Assembly: GCA_963819845.1 (NCBI GenBank)
Contig: CAWFXQ010000013.1
Location: forward strand, 515,293 to 579,292
Direction: 5' to 3'
Origin: DATAGF01 sp963819845
Lineage (GTDB): Bacteria > Actinomycetota > Thermoleophilia > Miltoncostaeales > Miltoncostaeaceae
DNA: 64,000 bases
Shown here: piece by piece, positions 18,993-27,453 of the stretch
Layout: every line of letters begins with the position of its first letter
How positions within the stretch are numbered: position 1 is the first letter of the stretch
The notes under the pieces: model-generated
The model's input: the letters and a program-made list of their open reading frames with translations, nothing else
Told to the model about the DNA's origin: nothing
Database searches by the model: none
Position numbers and translations under genes: made by a program

Positions 18993-19439
18993 ATGGTCTG
19001 CGCCGTGGAGACCGGGGTCAGCGAGGCGCGTCTCGAGCCCGACGCGGAGGAGCGGTTCATCCCGCTGCGCCGCAGGCTCGGGCTCTCGGCCTTCGGGCTC
19101 AACCAGATGGTGCTGCGCCCCGGCGAGCGCGGGCGCATCCACCGCCACGAGGCCCAGGAGGAGGTCTACCTCGTCCTGAGGGGCACGCTCACGCTGGAGG
19201 TCGAGGGCGAGGAGCGCGACCTCGGCGAGGGCGCGCTGGCGCGGGTCGGCCCGGACGTCCGCCGGCGCGTGCTCAACCGGGGGCCGGAGCCCTGCGTCGT
19301 CCTGGCCATCGGCGGCGCGGGCGAGCACGCGGGCCGCGACGGCCTCGCGTACTCCGACTGGGACGACGACGACCCGCGCCCGCCCCAGGAGGTGCCGCTG
19401 CCCGACGACCTCCCGGCCTCGGAGCTGCGCACCGCCTGA
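18993..19439 (+). CDS. Cupin domain protein
   Basis: A single small beta-barrel cupin of 148 residues. Cupin motif 1 is present with metal-binding-type residues (RPGERGRIHRHEAQEEVYLVLRG: H, H, E, E) and motif 2 is in VGPDVRRRVLNRGPEPCVVLAI, where the usual His is an Arg. Ligand and activity are unknown; such proteins often bind metals, sugars or small regulators. The first ATG is used, but an in-frame GTG at 19005 is nearly as likely. The start is divergent from and almost abutting metX, so the two promoters must overlap the opposite genes. Confidence 0.82.
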   Translation: MVCAVETGVSEARLEPDAEERFIPLRRRLGLSAFGLNQMVLRPGERGRIHRHEAQEEVYLVLRGTLTLEVEGEERDLGEGALARVGPDVRRRVLNRGPEPCVVLAIGGAGEHAGRDGLAYSDWDDDDPRPPQEVPLPDDLPASELRTA

Positions 19440-19443
19440 GGGG

Positions 19444-20076
19444 CTACCCCGCCGGCCGCAGCAGCGCCCGGGCCGGCGCGCCGTCGGCGCCCTCGACCCG
19501 CAGCGGCAGGCAGACCAGGTCGTAGCGGCCCGGCGGGGCCGCGCGCAGGTCGAGCCCCTCGACCACGACGACCCCGGCCTCCAGCAGGGCGCGGTGGGTG
19601 GGCGCGGGGTCGCCGCTCGGCGCGATCGACAGGTAGTCGATGCCCAGCAGGCGCACCCCCATGGCGACGAGGGCCAGCGCGGCGTCCTCGGCCACGCCCG
19701 CGTAGTCGCGCGTGAACGCGCCCCGCTCCCACAGGTCGCCGTTGCGCGTGCGCAGCAGCAGCCGCTCGGTGCCGGCCGGGATGTCCAGCGCCGCGAGGGC
19801 GGCGGCGTTGACGTCGCCCGGCGCGGCCGAGGCATCGGCCACGACGGCGGGGCCGACGAGCGCGTCGAGAGGCAGCCGGTCGACCCCGGCGGCACCGTCG
19901 ATGAAGTGGCGGGGCGCGTCCACGTGGGTGCCGGTGTGGGTGCCGAGCTCCATGCGGCTGACGTTGGCGAGGTCGCCCCGCGCGATCGCGCTCACGCCCT
20001 CCACCCGCACGACGGGGTCGCCGTCGTAGACGATCATCCCGGTCCGCACCGGCACGCTGACGTCGATCCAGGCCAT
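19444..20076 (-). CDS. Cyclase family protein (kynurenine formamidase-like)
   Basis: This 210-residue protein belongs to the metal-dependent cyclase/KynB family. The signature HTGTHVDAPRHF is at about residues 48-59. The N-terminal VSVPVRTGMIVYDGDP and the C-terminal GLDLRAAPPGRYDLVCLPLRVEGADGAPARALL are typical. KynB hydrolyses N-formylkynurenine, but many relatives have other or unknown substrates. No other tryptophan-catabolic gene is nearby, so the specific function is left open. An in-frame GTG lies directly before the chosen ATG. Confidence 0.85.
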   Translation of the reverse strand: MAWIDVSVPVRTGMIVYDGDPVVRVEGVSAIARGDLANVSRMELGTHTGTHVDAPRHFIDGAAGVDRLPLDALVGPAVVADASAAPGDVNAAALAALDIPAGTERLLLRTRNGDLWERGAFTRDYAGVAEDAALALVAMGVRLLGIDYLSIAPSGDPAPTHRALLEAGVVVVEGLDLRAAPPGRYDLVCLPLRVEGADGAPARALLRPAG

Positions 20077-20144
20077 CACGCGTAGTGATACCCCACACCG
20101 GCCGCGGTGGCCCGGGGGGCACCGGCCGACGTAGGGTGGGCGCC

Positions 20145-20594
20145 ATGGCCGTCGCCCCGGGCGCCCTCGTGGGCTGCTGCGTCGCCGGGCCCGAGGCGGG
20201 GCCCGCCCTCGACGCTGCGCGCAGCGTGTCCTCGCGGTCGGGAGCGCGGCTGAGCCTGGTGCACGTGGCCGACCCCCCCGGCCGCTTCTCCGGGGGCCGC
20301 ACCGCGTGGAGCCCGCCGGAGGACGAGCTGGCCGCGGGCATCGTCGCCGACGCGCGGGCCTGGCTGGAGCCGCTGGCCGCGGCGTCCGAAGGCGCAGAGG
20401 CCGTCGTGCTGCAGGACTCCGACGCCGCCGAGGCGATCATCGCCTGGGCGCGCGCCGAGGGCTGCGCGCTCCTGGTGGTCGAGCCCCGCCGCCGCGGCGT
20501 CGCCCGTGTCCTGGGAAGTGTCACCGCCCGCCTGACGCGCGACGCCCCGTGCGCCGTGCTGGTCATGAGCGACGAGGACGCGGCGGGGACGTAA
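20145..20594 (+). CDS. Universal stress protein (UspA family)
   Basis: The 149-residue protein has the Usp alpha/beta fold: ALVGCCVAGPEAGPALDAARSVS as strand 1 and helix 1, and LSLVHVADPP as strand 2. Then come AIIAWARAEGCALLVVEPRRRG and the C-terminal glycine loop GSVTARLTRDAPCAVLVM. That loop, G(2x)-x(9)-S/T-like, is reminiscent of the ATP-binding Usp subgroup but incomplete. The substrate or trigger is unknown. It is followed 46 bases later by a secreted hydrolase gene on the same strand. Confidence 0.82.
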   Translation: MAVAPGALVGCCVAGPEAGPALDAARSVSSRSGARLSLVHVADPPGRFSGGRTAWSPPEDELAAGIVADARAWLEPLAAASEGAEAVVLQDSDAAEAIIAWARAEGCALLVVEPRRRGVARVLGSVTARLTRDAPCAVLVMSDEDAAGT

Positions 20595-20640
20595 GCGCGG
20601 GGTGACCCCCGCGTGAGCGCCCGCCGCTTGCCTTCCGCCG

Positions 20641-22503
20641 ATGACCCGCCTCCTCCGACGCCTGGCGCTCGCCGCCCTTCCGGCCGCGGTCGCGCTGGGC
20701 GCGCTCTGCGGCACCGCGGGCGCCGCCTCTCCCCCCGGACCGCTGGTGTCGTGCAAGGAGTACCTCGAGTGCGGGGTCATCGAGGTGCCGCTCGACCGGG
20801 CCGACCCGGCCGCCGGGCGGCTGGAGCTGGTGGTGTCGCGCCTTCCCGCCCGGCGCGGGCAGCGCTCGGGGGGCGCCCTCCTGTTCCTCACGGGGGGGCC
20901 GGGCCAAGCCGGGATCGCGCGCGACTCGAACGATTTCATGCTCGGGCTGCGCCGGGTCACCCAGAACCGCGAGGTGATCGCGGTTGACGTGCGCGGCAGC
21001 GGACGGTCGGGAGCGCTCGGCTGCCCCAGCCTGCAACGCGACGCCCCCGCCGGCCCGAGCGGGGCCGACCCGGTGGCCGACTGCGCGAGCGTCCTCGGGC
21101 CGGCCCGCCGCCACTTCACCACCACCGACATCGTCGCGGACCTCGAGCAGGTGCGCCAGCGCCTGGGCATCGAGCGGTGGGCGGTCGGGGGCGTGTCCTA
21201 CGGGACCTACGTCGCCACCCGGTACGCCCGCGCCCACCCGGAGCGGGTCGAGCGCCTCCTGCTCGACTCGCTCGTGCCGCCCGAGGGGGTCGGCGCGGTG
21301 CCGGCCGACACCCTGGCCGCCGCCTCGCGCGTCATGCGCGGCCTGGGCCCGGGCGTGCTCGACGACGTGGCGCGCCTGGAGCAGCGCCTCGCCCGGCGCT
21401 CCGTCGCCGGCACGGTGGTCGACCGCCGCGGCGCCCCGCGCCGCGCCGTCATCGGGGGCCCGCAGGACCCCGGCCTGCTCTCCTCGGCCCTCCTCAACGG
21501 GGACCTCAACCCCGCCATCCGCTCGGCCTTCCCCGCGGCCGTGCGCTCCGCCCTCGACGGCGACTCCACCCTGCTGATGCGGCTCGTCGGCACCGGCCGG
21601 GGAGGCTCGGTCGACGCCACGCAGCTGAGCGGGGGCGCCCTGGTGGCCTCGCTGTGCGGCGACACGGCCCTGCCGTGGAGCACGGCCACCCCGACGGCCG
21701 CCCGCACGGCGATGCTCGACGGCGCGGTGGACGCGGCGCGCGCCGCGGTCCCGGCGAGCCCCTTCTCGCCCGGCTCGGTCGCCGCCCTCAGCACCGCGGG
21801 GCTCTGCGTGACCTGGCCCGAGGCGCCGGGGCCTCCCGCGCTCGCCGGGCTGCCGCCGGTGCCGGTGCTCGTGCTGGCCGGGCGCGACGACGTGCGCACG
21901 CCCGTCGAGAACGCGCGCCGCCTCGCCCGCGAGGCCCCCGGGGTCGAGGTCGTGGTCGCGCCCCATCGCGGCCACTCGCTCCTGGGCGGCGAGGACTGCG
22001 CGACCGTGGCCGTGCGGCGCTTCTTCGCCGGCGCGCCGGCCGGCCGGCCGTGCGCGGGGCTGCGGCCCCTGCTCTCGCCCGCGCCCGAGCCGCCCGCGAG
22101 CTACGCGGAGTTCCGCGCCGGGCTGCCCGACCGCCGCACGGCCACCGCGGTGATCGGCGCGCTCCGCGCGACGCTCGAGGAGGTGCCCCGCGCCGCCCTG
22201 CGCGACGGCCTGCCCACCTCGGGCCTGCGGGGCGGCACGCTCGAGGAGGGCCCGTTCCGGCTCTTCACGTCGACCAACATCGTGCTGAGCCGGTTCTCGT
22301 ACGTGCCCGGCGTCCGCGTGTCGGGCTCGATCACCCCCTGCGAGGGGTCCGCCTGCGAGCCGGTGCCGTTCTTCAGCGGCCGCGTGACCGTGCAGACGCC
22401 CGCCGGCCGGGCGACGGCACGGCTGGGCGAGGACCGCGTGCGCATCCTGTTCCCGGGCCGGCCGCCGATCGTCCTGCCCGGGCCCCTGGCGCTCGATCCC
22501 TGA
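20641..22503 (+). CDS. Secreted alpha/beta hydrolase of the tripeptidyl aminopeptidase-like group
   Basis: This 620-residue protein has a clear signal peptide: Arg-rich start, hydrophobic core and Ala-x-Ala cleavage near residue 29. An alpha/beta hydrolase domain follows, with the oxyanion region FLTGGPGQAG, the nucleophile elbow GGVSYGTYVA and the acid in AGRDDVRTPVENARRLA. The catalytic His is in HRGHSLLGGEDCA. The organisation matches TAP/SlpD-type exported peptidases of actinobacteria. After about residue 490 there is an extra beta-rich C-terminal region with two cysteines (CEGSAC) not needed for catalysis. Its stop abuts the stop of the convergent phospholipase D-like gene. Confidence 0.85.
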   Translation: MTRLLRRLALAALPAAVALGALCGTAGAASPPGPLVSCKEYLECGVIEVPLDRADPAAGRLELVVSRLPARRGQRSGGALLFLTGGPGQAGIARDSNDFMLGLRRVTQNREVIAVDVRGSGRSGALGCPSLQRDAPAGPSGADPVADCASVLGPARRHFTTTDIVADLEQVRQRLGIERWAVGGVSYGTYVATRYARAHPERVERLLLDSLVPPEGVGAVPADTLAAASRVMRGLGPGVLDDVARLEQRLARRSVAGTVVDRRGAPRRAVIGGPQDPGLLSSALLNGDLNPAIRSAFPAAVRSALDGDSTLLMRLVGTGRGGSVDATQLSGGALVASLCGDTALPWSTATPTAARTAMLDGAVDAARAAVPASPFSPGSVAALSTAGLCVTWPEAPGPPALAGLPPVPVLVLAGRDDVRTPVENARRLAREAPGVEVVVAPHRGHSLLGGEDCATVAVRRFFAGAPAGRPCAGLRPLLSPAPEPPASYAEFRAGLPDRRTATAVIGALRATLEEVPRAALRDGLPTSGLRGGTLEEGPFRLFTSTNIVLSRFSYVPGVRVSGSITPCEGSACEPVPFFSGRVTVQTPAGRATARLGEDRVRILFPGRPPIVLPGPLALDP

Positions 22504-23778
22504 TCACAGCTCGCGGCGCAGCAGGCGGGCCGCCGCCTCGCGCGCCCGCCCGGACGCGGGACGGGCGCGCCACCCCTCGAGGGTGACCTCGTCCGAGCGC
22601 TCCAGGTCGTGCTCGAAGGCCGCGGTCATCTCCGTCGCGAAGCCCTCGTCCTGCACCCCGAGCACCGTCTCGTCGTTGAGCTGGAAGGAGCGGTTGTCGA
22701 AGTTGGCCGAGCCCACGGTCGACCAGGCCCCGTCGACCACCATCGACTTGGCGTGCAGCATCGTGGGCCCGTACTCGAACACCCGGACCCCGGCCTCGAG
22801 CAGCGTGCCGTAGACCGACCGGGCGGCGTGCCGCACCACGTCCTTGTCGATGTGGCGCCCCGGCACCAGCACCCGCACGGCCACACCCGACGCCGCCGCG
22901 TCGGTCAGCGCGGTCAGGAACGCCGGCCGGGGGGCGAAGTAGGCCGAGGTGATGTCGATCGTCCGCCGCGCCGACGCGATCGTGAGGTAGAAGAGCGCCT
23001 CGACGTCGGTATCGCCGACGCCCGCGCTCGACCGCACCGCGAGCATCGCGGCGCCCGCGCCGTCCGCCGGCTCGAGCGACGGCAGGTCGTCCTCGCCGGC
23101 CAGCACCTCGCCGGTCGCCTCCAGCCAGTTCTCCGCGAAGGCGCCCTGCAGGCCGCGCACCACCGGGCCCTCGACGCGCACGTGGGTGTCGCGCCAGTGG
23201 TCCGGGTCCTGCCCGTCGCCGGTCCACTCGTCCGCGATCCCCACCCCGCCGGTGAACCCCACCCGGCCGTCGGCGATCAGCAGCTTGCGGTGGGTGCGGT
23301 TGTTGGCGCGCCGGATGGCGTAGGGCTTGGGGGGGCGGAACCGGCGCACGGCCACGCCGCAGTCGGCCATGCGCGCAATCAGCGCGGGGTCCATCTTCAC
23401 CGACCCCATCGCGTCGAGCAGGACGCGGCAGGACACGCCGGCCGTGGCCCGCTCGCAGACGGCGTCGGCGAAGCGGGCGGCGATGTCGCCGCGCCAGTAG
23501 ACGTAGGTGAGGAAGTTCAGCGTCGAGCGCGCCGCGGCGATCTCCTCGAGCATGCTCGGGAAGATGCGGTCGCCGTTGATGAGGATCTCGGCCCGGTTGC
23601 CCCGCGTGATCGGCGCCTGGGTGAGCGACTCGACCGCGCGCAGGAAGCCCTCCGAGCCGACCTCCGGGGAGTCCTCCAGCGTGTAGCCGCGCCCACCCTC
23701 GCGCCGGTGCCGCAGCGACTCGCTGACGTAGCGCGCCGCCAGGAGGGCGGCGATCGCGGCGGGCCAGCGCGCGTTCAC
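22504..23778 (-). CDS. Phospholipase D-like protein, cardiolipin synthase type
   Basis: The 424-residue protein contains two HKD motifs, HRKLLIADGRVGFTGG and HAKSMVVDGAWSTVGSANFDNRS, as in bacterial cardiolipin synthases. Those enzymes join phosphatidyl groups on glycerol. There is one N-terminal hydrophobic segment (AAIAALLAARYV). The GTG start overlaps the stop of the diacylglycerol-kinase-like gene (GTGA), so the two lipid enzymes are made together. A cardiolipin role is likely but not proven, since PLD-family members include nucleases. Confidence 0.87.
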   Translation of the reverse strand: MNARWPAAIAALLAARYVSESLRHRREGGRGYTLEDSPEVGSEGFLRAVESLTQAPITRGNRAEILINGDRIFPSMLEEIAAARSTLNFLTYVYWRGDIAARFADAVCERATAGVSCRVLLDAMGSVKMDPALIARMADCGVAVRRFRPPKPYAIRRANNRTHRKLLIADGRVGFTGGVGIADEWTGDGQDPDHWRDTHVRVEGPVVRGLQGAFAENWLEATGEVLAGEDDLPSLEPADGAGAAMLAVRSSAGVGDTDVEALFYLTIASARRTIDITSAYFAPRPAFLTALTDAAASGVAVRVLVPGRHIDKDVVRHAARSVYGTLLEAGVRVFEYGPTMLHAKSMVVDGAWSTVGSANFDNRSFQLNDETVLGVQDEGFATEMTAAFEHDLERSDEVTLEGWRARPASGRAREAAARLLRREL

Positions 23779-24614
23779 CCGACCACCAGGGCGAACCGGC
23801 CCGGCACCACCTCGGCGCGGGGGGCGGCGGGAACGATCTCGCCGTCGACGTTCAGGTGCTCTCCGGGAGGCAGGTCGAGCTCCACCGTCCGCCCGCGGGC
23901 GTGCGCCGCGCCGGGCTGCTCGGACACGCGGCCCCGGCGCAGGCCGTGGGCGTGGCGCGCCAGCCGCAGCCGGGGGCCCGCCGCGATCGCGACCACGTCG
24001 AGCAGCCCGTCGCCCGGGTCGGCCTCGGCCAGCCGGGACCCGGCGCCGAAGGCGCCCGAGCAGCCCACCATCACCTGCCACGCCTCGCCGCGGAACACCT
24101 CCCGGCCGTCGCAGCGCACGGCGCAGGGCAGCGGCCGCTCGGTCAGGGCCGCGCGGATCGCACCGGCGAAGTACGCGAGCGCGCCGAGCGCGGGCTTCAG
24201 CGGCGCCGCGCGCCGTCCGGCGGCCGGGGAAAGGCCCGCGCTCGCGACGTTGACGAAGGGCCGGTCGCCCAGGCGGGCCAGGTCGAGCCGCCGCAGCCGC
24301 GCCCCGCGCGCCGCCAGGCGGCAGGCCTCGGACGCCTCGGACGGCAGGCCCATGCGACGCGCGAAGTCGTTGGCCGTGCCGCTGGGGACCACGGCGAGCG
24401 GCACCCCCATCTCCCCCGCGGCGTCGGCGGCCGGGGCGACGCTGCCGTCCCCGCCCGCCACCACCAGGCGCTCGGGCGCGTGGGAGGCCGCCTCGGCCGC
24501 CCGGTCAACCGGCAGGCGCGACACCTCCGCGCCCTGGCCGGCGAGCGCGCGCTCCAGCGCCTCGCCCTCGGTCCCCGACCCCGATGACTCGTTCACCAGC
24601 AGGACGATACGCAC
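23775..24614 (-). CDS. Diacylglycerol kinase catalytic-domain lipid kinase
   Basis: The 279-residue protein has the DAGK/YegS fold. Motifs are the N-terminal VLLVNESSGSG, the nucleotide loop VVAGGDGSVAPAAD and the signature PSGTANDFARRMG. The C-terminal beta domain ends with LNVDGEIVPAAP. It probably phosphorylates diacylglycerol or a related lipid, which fits coupling to the phospholipase D-like gene. Phosphorylated sphingoid or isoprenoid substrates cannot be excluded. Confidence 0.88.
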   Translation of the reverse strand: MRIVLLVNESSGSGTEGEALERALAGQGAEVSRLPVDRAAEAASHAPERLVVAGGDGSVAPAADAAGEMGVPLAVVPSGTANDFARRMGLPSEASEACRLAARGARLRRLDLARLGDRPFVNVASAGLSPAAGRRAAPLKPALGALAYFAGAIRAALTERPLPCAVRCDGREVFRGEAWQVMVGCSGAFGAGSRLAEADPGDGLLDVVAIAAGPRLRLARHAHGLRRGRVSEQPGAAHARGRTVELDLPPGEHLNVDGEIVPAAPRAEVVPGRFALVVG

Positions 24615-24652
24615 GGGGGGCCACCCTACCCGCGCCGCTACCCTTCCAACCC

Positions 24653-25357
24653 ATGCCTCCGGACCGCCCCGCCACGCCGTGCACCGTCGTTCGTCACCGC
24701 GGCGCGCGGCGTATGACGCTGCGGGTCTCGCGGGCCGGCCTGCGCGTGACGGTGCCGCCCGGAACCCGCGAGGCCGAGGTCGAGGCGTTCCTGCGCGAGT
24801 CGGAGGGCTGGATCGCCCGCCGGCGTGAGCGGATCGGCCCCCCTTCCGCCCCCCTCGCGGACGGCGACCGGCTGGCCCTGCTGAACGAGCGGCTGGAGCT
24901 GGCGGTGCGGCCGGGGGCGGAGCCGCCGGCGGCGCGGCGCGAGGGCGGGCGGCTGGTCGCGACGGCCGGCCCGGAGGGCGTGGACGGCGCGGTGGAGCGC
25001 TGGTACCGGCGCGAGGCCGCGGTCGTGCTTGGCGCGCGCTCCCGCGCCCTCGCAGCCCGCCTGGGCGCCACCGTCGCGGCCGTCGGCATCCGCGACCCGC
25101 GCAGCCGCTGGGGGAGCTGCTCCTCGGCCGCGCGCCTGTCGTTCTCGTGGCGCCTCCTGCTCGCCCCCGAGGAGGTGCTGGACTACGTCGTGGCCCACGA
25201 GGTCTGCCACCTGGTGCGCCCCGACCACAGCCCGGCCTTCTGGGCGCTGGTCGAGGCGGCGGCGCCCGGCCACCGCGGGCCGCGGGCGTGGCTGCGCGAG
25301 CACGGCGAGCGGCTCCACGCGGGCCCCGCCTGGCCGAGCCGCCTCCCGGGAGGCTAG
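24653..25357 (+). CDS. YgjP-like zinc metallopeptidase domain protein
   Basis: The 234-residue protein matches the YgjP/WLM-like family (DUF45). The N-terminal strand-rich region contains VRHRGARRMTLRVSRAGLRVTVPPGT. It is followed by DPRSRWGSCSSAARLSFSWRLLLAP and the zinc site VAHEVCHLVRPDHSPAFW, in which HExxH and the later His can be seen. Some homologues lie beside type I restriction genes, but none are here. Its TAG stop shares the bases CTAG with the stop of the small convergent ORF. Confidence 0.88.
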   Translation: MPPDRPATPCTVVRHRGARRMTLRVSRAGLRVTVPPGTREAEVEAFLRESEGWIARRRERIGPPSAPLADGDRLALLNERLELAVRPGAEPPAARREGGRLVATAGPEGVDGAVERWYRREAAVVLGARSRALAARLGATVAAVGIRDPRSRWGSCSSAARLSFSWRLLLAPEEVLDYVVAHEVCHLVRPDHSPAFWALVEAAAPGHRGPRAWLREHGERLHAGPAWPSRLPGG

Positions 25358-25455
25358 GCCTCGGCGTCGCGGCGCATCAGCCGCTTGCCCAGGGCCGCGA
25401 GGGCGGCGAGAGCGCCCACGATCGCGGCGATGCTGAACCAGCGCTTCATGCTCAT
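25354..25455 (-). CDS. Small single-pass membrane peptide, 33 residues
   Basis: The peptide begins MSMKRWFSIAAIVG, has one hydrophobic segment (IAAIVGALAALAALG) and ends in a basic/acidic tail (KRLMRRDAEA). The ATG overlaps the stop of the preceding J-domain-like gene (ATGA) and has a strong ribosome-binding site, AGGAGGGG, directly upstream. Both support real, coupled translation. No family is recognised. Confidence 0.6.
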   Translation of the reverse strand: MSMKRWFSIAAIVGALAALAALGKRLMRRDAEA

Positions 25456-26438
25456 CCCCTCCTGATCCGCGCGATGCGGCTCTCGATGTCGGCCGCCCCC
25501 AGCGAGTCGTTCCGGGCGAGGCTATCCCGCCGCAGCACCTCGAGGCCCGCGAGCGCGCCGGGGACGTCGAGGCCCAGCCGTGCCGAGCGCTCCCACGCCT
25601 CGCCGGCCCGCAGCGTGTCGCCGCGGTCGGACGCGACGAGCGCCATCACCCTCCAGCCGTGCGGGTCCTCCTCGTCCTCCTCGATGAGACGGCCCGCCGC
25701 GTCGTCGGCCGCGTCGAGCTCGCCGCGGGCGCGCAGCGTCGCCCCGAGGGCCGCCCAGCCGGGGGCGTTCTCGCGGGCCGTCGGCAGGGCCTTCAGCCCC
25801 TCCCGCGCCGCCTCCTCGCTCCCCGCCAGGTCGCCGATGTCGCGGCGCGCCCCCGCCAGGGTCGTGAGGGCCCGGGGCGCCGCCGGCGTGAGCTCACGGG
25901 CCCGCTCGGCGAACGCGAGCGCCCGCAGCGCGGCGCCCTCGATGCGCGCCTGGCGCGCGGTCGCGAGCGCCTCGCCGGCGTCGGCGACCCGCGAGGCGGC
26001 CGCCCGCTCGGCATCCAGGCGGGCGCGGGCGTCGGGGGCGGCCAGCAGGGTCGCGGCGCCGGGGGACATCCGCGCGTCGTCGTCGCCGTAGCGCTCGATC
26101 CGCTCCCGCGCCGCTGTGAGGCGGGCCTCACGCTCGGCGGCCGCCCGGCTCTGGGACGTCGCCCGGGGCGTCCGCGCCTGCCGCAGCAGCGCGTCGTACT
26201 CGCGCCGGACGTCCGGGCGCAGCAGCGCCTTCTCGCCCTGGTCGCAGTAGGCGCGCTCGATCGTGCGCGTGCGCTGGGGCATCGGCGTCGAGGCCAGCTC
26301 GCGGCGCTTGCGCTCGGCGGCATCGCGCACCGCGTCGTCGCCGGCGTCGGGCGGGATGCCGAACCACTCGTACAGGTCGCGGGCCGCGAGCTCGCGGAGG
26401 AAGCGGGCGCGGCGCTGCGCGCGGTCGTCGACGGCCAC
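25452..26438 (-). CDS. Degenerate J-domain plus TPR-like helical repeat protein
   Basis: Residues about 18-90 resemble a DnaJ J-domain (DLYEWFGIPPDAGDDAVRDAAERKRRE ... DVRREYDALL), but the HPD tripeptide that stimulates DnaK is absent. Residues about 140-328 are alanine-rich helical pairs typical of tetratricopeptide repeats. It may act as a scaffold rather than an Hsp70 co-chaperone; that is inference. The gene is translationally coupled to the 33-residue membrane peptide, which suggests a membrane-associated pair. Start: ATG or GTG at 26438. Confidence 0.65.
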   Translation of the reverse strand: MAVDDRAQRRARFLRELAARDLYEWFGIPPDAGDDAVRDAAERKRRELASTPMPQRTRTIERAYCDQGEKALLRPDVRREYDALLRQARTPRATSQSRAAAEREARLTAARERIERYGDDDARMSPGAATLLAAPDARARLDAERAAASRVADAGEALATARQARIEGAALRALAFAERARELTPAAPRALTTLAGARRDIGDLAGSEEAAREGLKALPTARENAPGWAALGATLRARGELDAADDAAGRLIEEDEEDPHGWRVMALVASDRGDTLRAGEAWERSARLGLDVPGALAGLEVLRRDSLARNDSLGAADIESRIARIRRG

Positions 26439-26647
26439 GGCGGGAGCCTATGGGAGCCGGCCGCCCCGGGGCCTCTGCGGGCGCGCGTAGCAGCTTCTGG
26501 GGTTTCGCACCATGACGAACGGGCACTTGTCCGCCCGGCGGCGGTCGGCTTCCATCCCCCGCTGCCCGCGCCATCCCCCGGCGTGCCCACGCCGGCGCGG
26601 GCCCGCGCGCTCGCGCGCGGCGTCCTGTCCCCCAGGCAAGGAGCCCT

Positions 26648-27445
26648 ATGAGGAGCCGCTCGCTGCTCGCCATCGCCGTGGCCGTGGCCGTCGTCCCGGC
26701 CGCCTCCCAGGCCGCCGAGTCGGCCGCCGACCCGCCGAGCGCGGCCGCCCAGGCGCAGGAGCTCCGCGCCTCGGTCGTCGAGCTCGGCCACCGCGCCCGC
26801 GCACACTCCGCCCGCCTGGGCCTGCGCCCCGCGGCCGTCCCCTCCCCGGCCGCCTCGGCGCCGGCGCTGAGGCGCCAGGAGCGGCGCCTGCGCCGGGTCG
26901 TCGCCTTCCTCGCCGGCCGGCGGGAGCTGTCGCTGGCGGTCGACCAGCGCCCCGCGCCCCGCGCGCTGCCTCGCGGCCGCGCCCTGCGCGCGCGCGTCGC
27001 CCACCAGCACCGCAGGGCCACGCGCCTGGCCCTGCGCCTCGGGCTCGAGCGGCCGGCCCCCGTGCGGTTGGAGCCCGGGCGCTCGGGCCGGGTCGCCGAG
27101 CTCGCCCGCTGGCGGGCGGTGGCCCGGTGGCTGGACGCCCGCCGCGAGCGCCCGCGGCCCGCCGAGCGGCCGCTGTCGGCGCGGGTGCCCTACCACGACG
27201 AGCTCTCGTGCATCGCCGAGCACGAGTCGGGGGGCCGCTGGGACATCTCGACCGGCAACGGCTACTACGGCGGCCTGCAGATGGATCGCGGGTTCCAGCA
27301 GACCTACGCGCCGCGGCTCTACGCGGCCAAGGGCACGGCCGACCACTGGACCCCGGAGGAGCAGATCCGCGCCGCGGCGCGGGCGGTCGCGAGCCGGGGC
27401 TTCACGCCCTGGCCCACCACCGCACGGGTCTGCGGCCTGCTCTGA
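26648..27445 (+). CDS. Secreted Rpf-like transglycosylase-family protein
   Basis: The 265-residue protein has a signal peptide (MRSRSLLAIAVAVAVVPAASQAA) and an Arg/Ala-rich helical middle. At the C-terminus is a resuscitation-promoting-factor/lysozyme-like domain, CIAEHESGGRWDISTGNGYYGGLQM, where the Glu before SGG is the catalytic residue in Rpf proteins. Two cysteines frame the domain as in Rpf. Such proteins cleave peptidoglycan and promote regrowth of dormant actinobacteria. GC-rich leader sequence of about 200 bases lies upstream; no c-di-AMP riboswitch could be recognised in it. Confidence 0.87.
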   Translation: MRSRSLLAIAVAVAVVPAASQAAESAADPPSAAAQAQELRASVVELGHRARAHSARLGLRPAAVPSPAASAPALRRQERRLRRVVAFLAGRRELSLAVDQRPAPRALPRGRALRARVAHQHRRATRLALRLGLERPAPVRLEPGRSGRVAELARWRAVARWLDARRERPRPAERPLSARVPYHDELSCIAEHESGGRWDISTGNGYYGGLQMDRGFQQTYAPRLYAAKGTADHWTPEEQIRAAARAVASRGFTPWPTTARVCGLL

Positions 27446-27453
27446 ACGGTCGC

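Noticed and set aside
26440..26647. Possible c-di-AMP (ydaO-type) riboswitch before the Rpf-like gene
   Set aside because: Rpf genes in actinobacteria are often controlled this way, but I could not find the conserved riboswitch core in the roughly 200-base leader.
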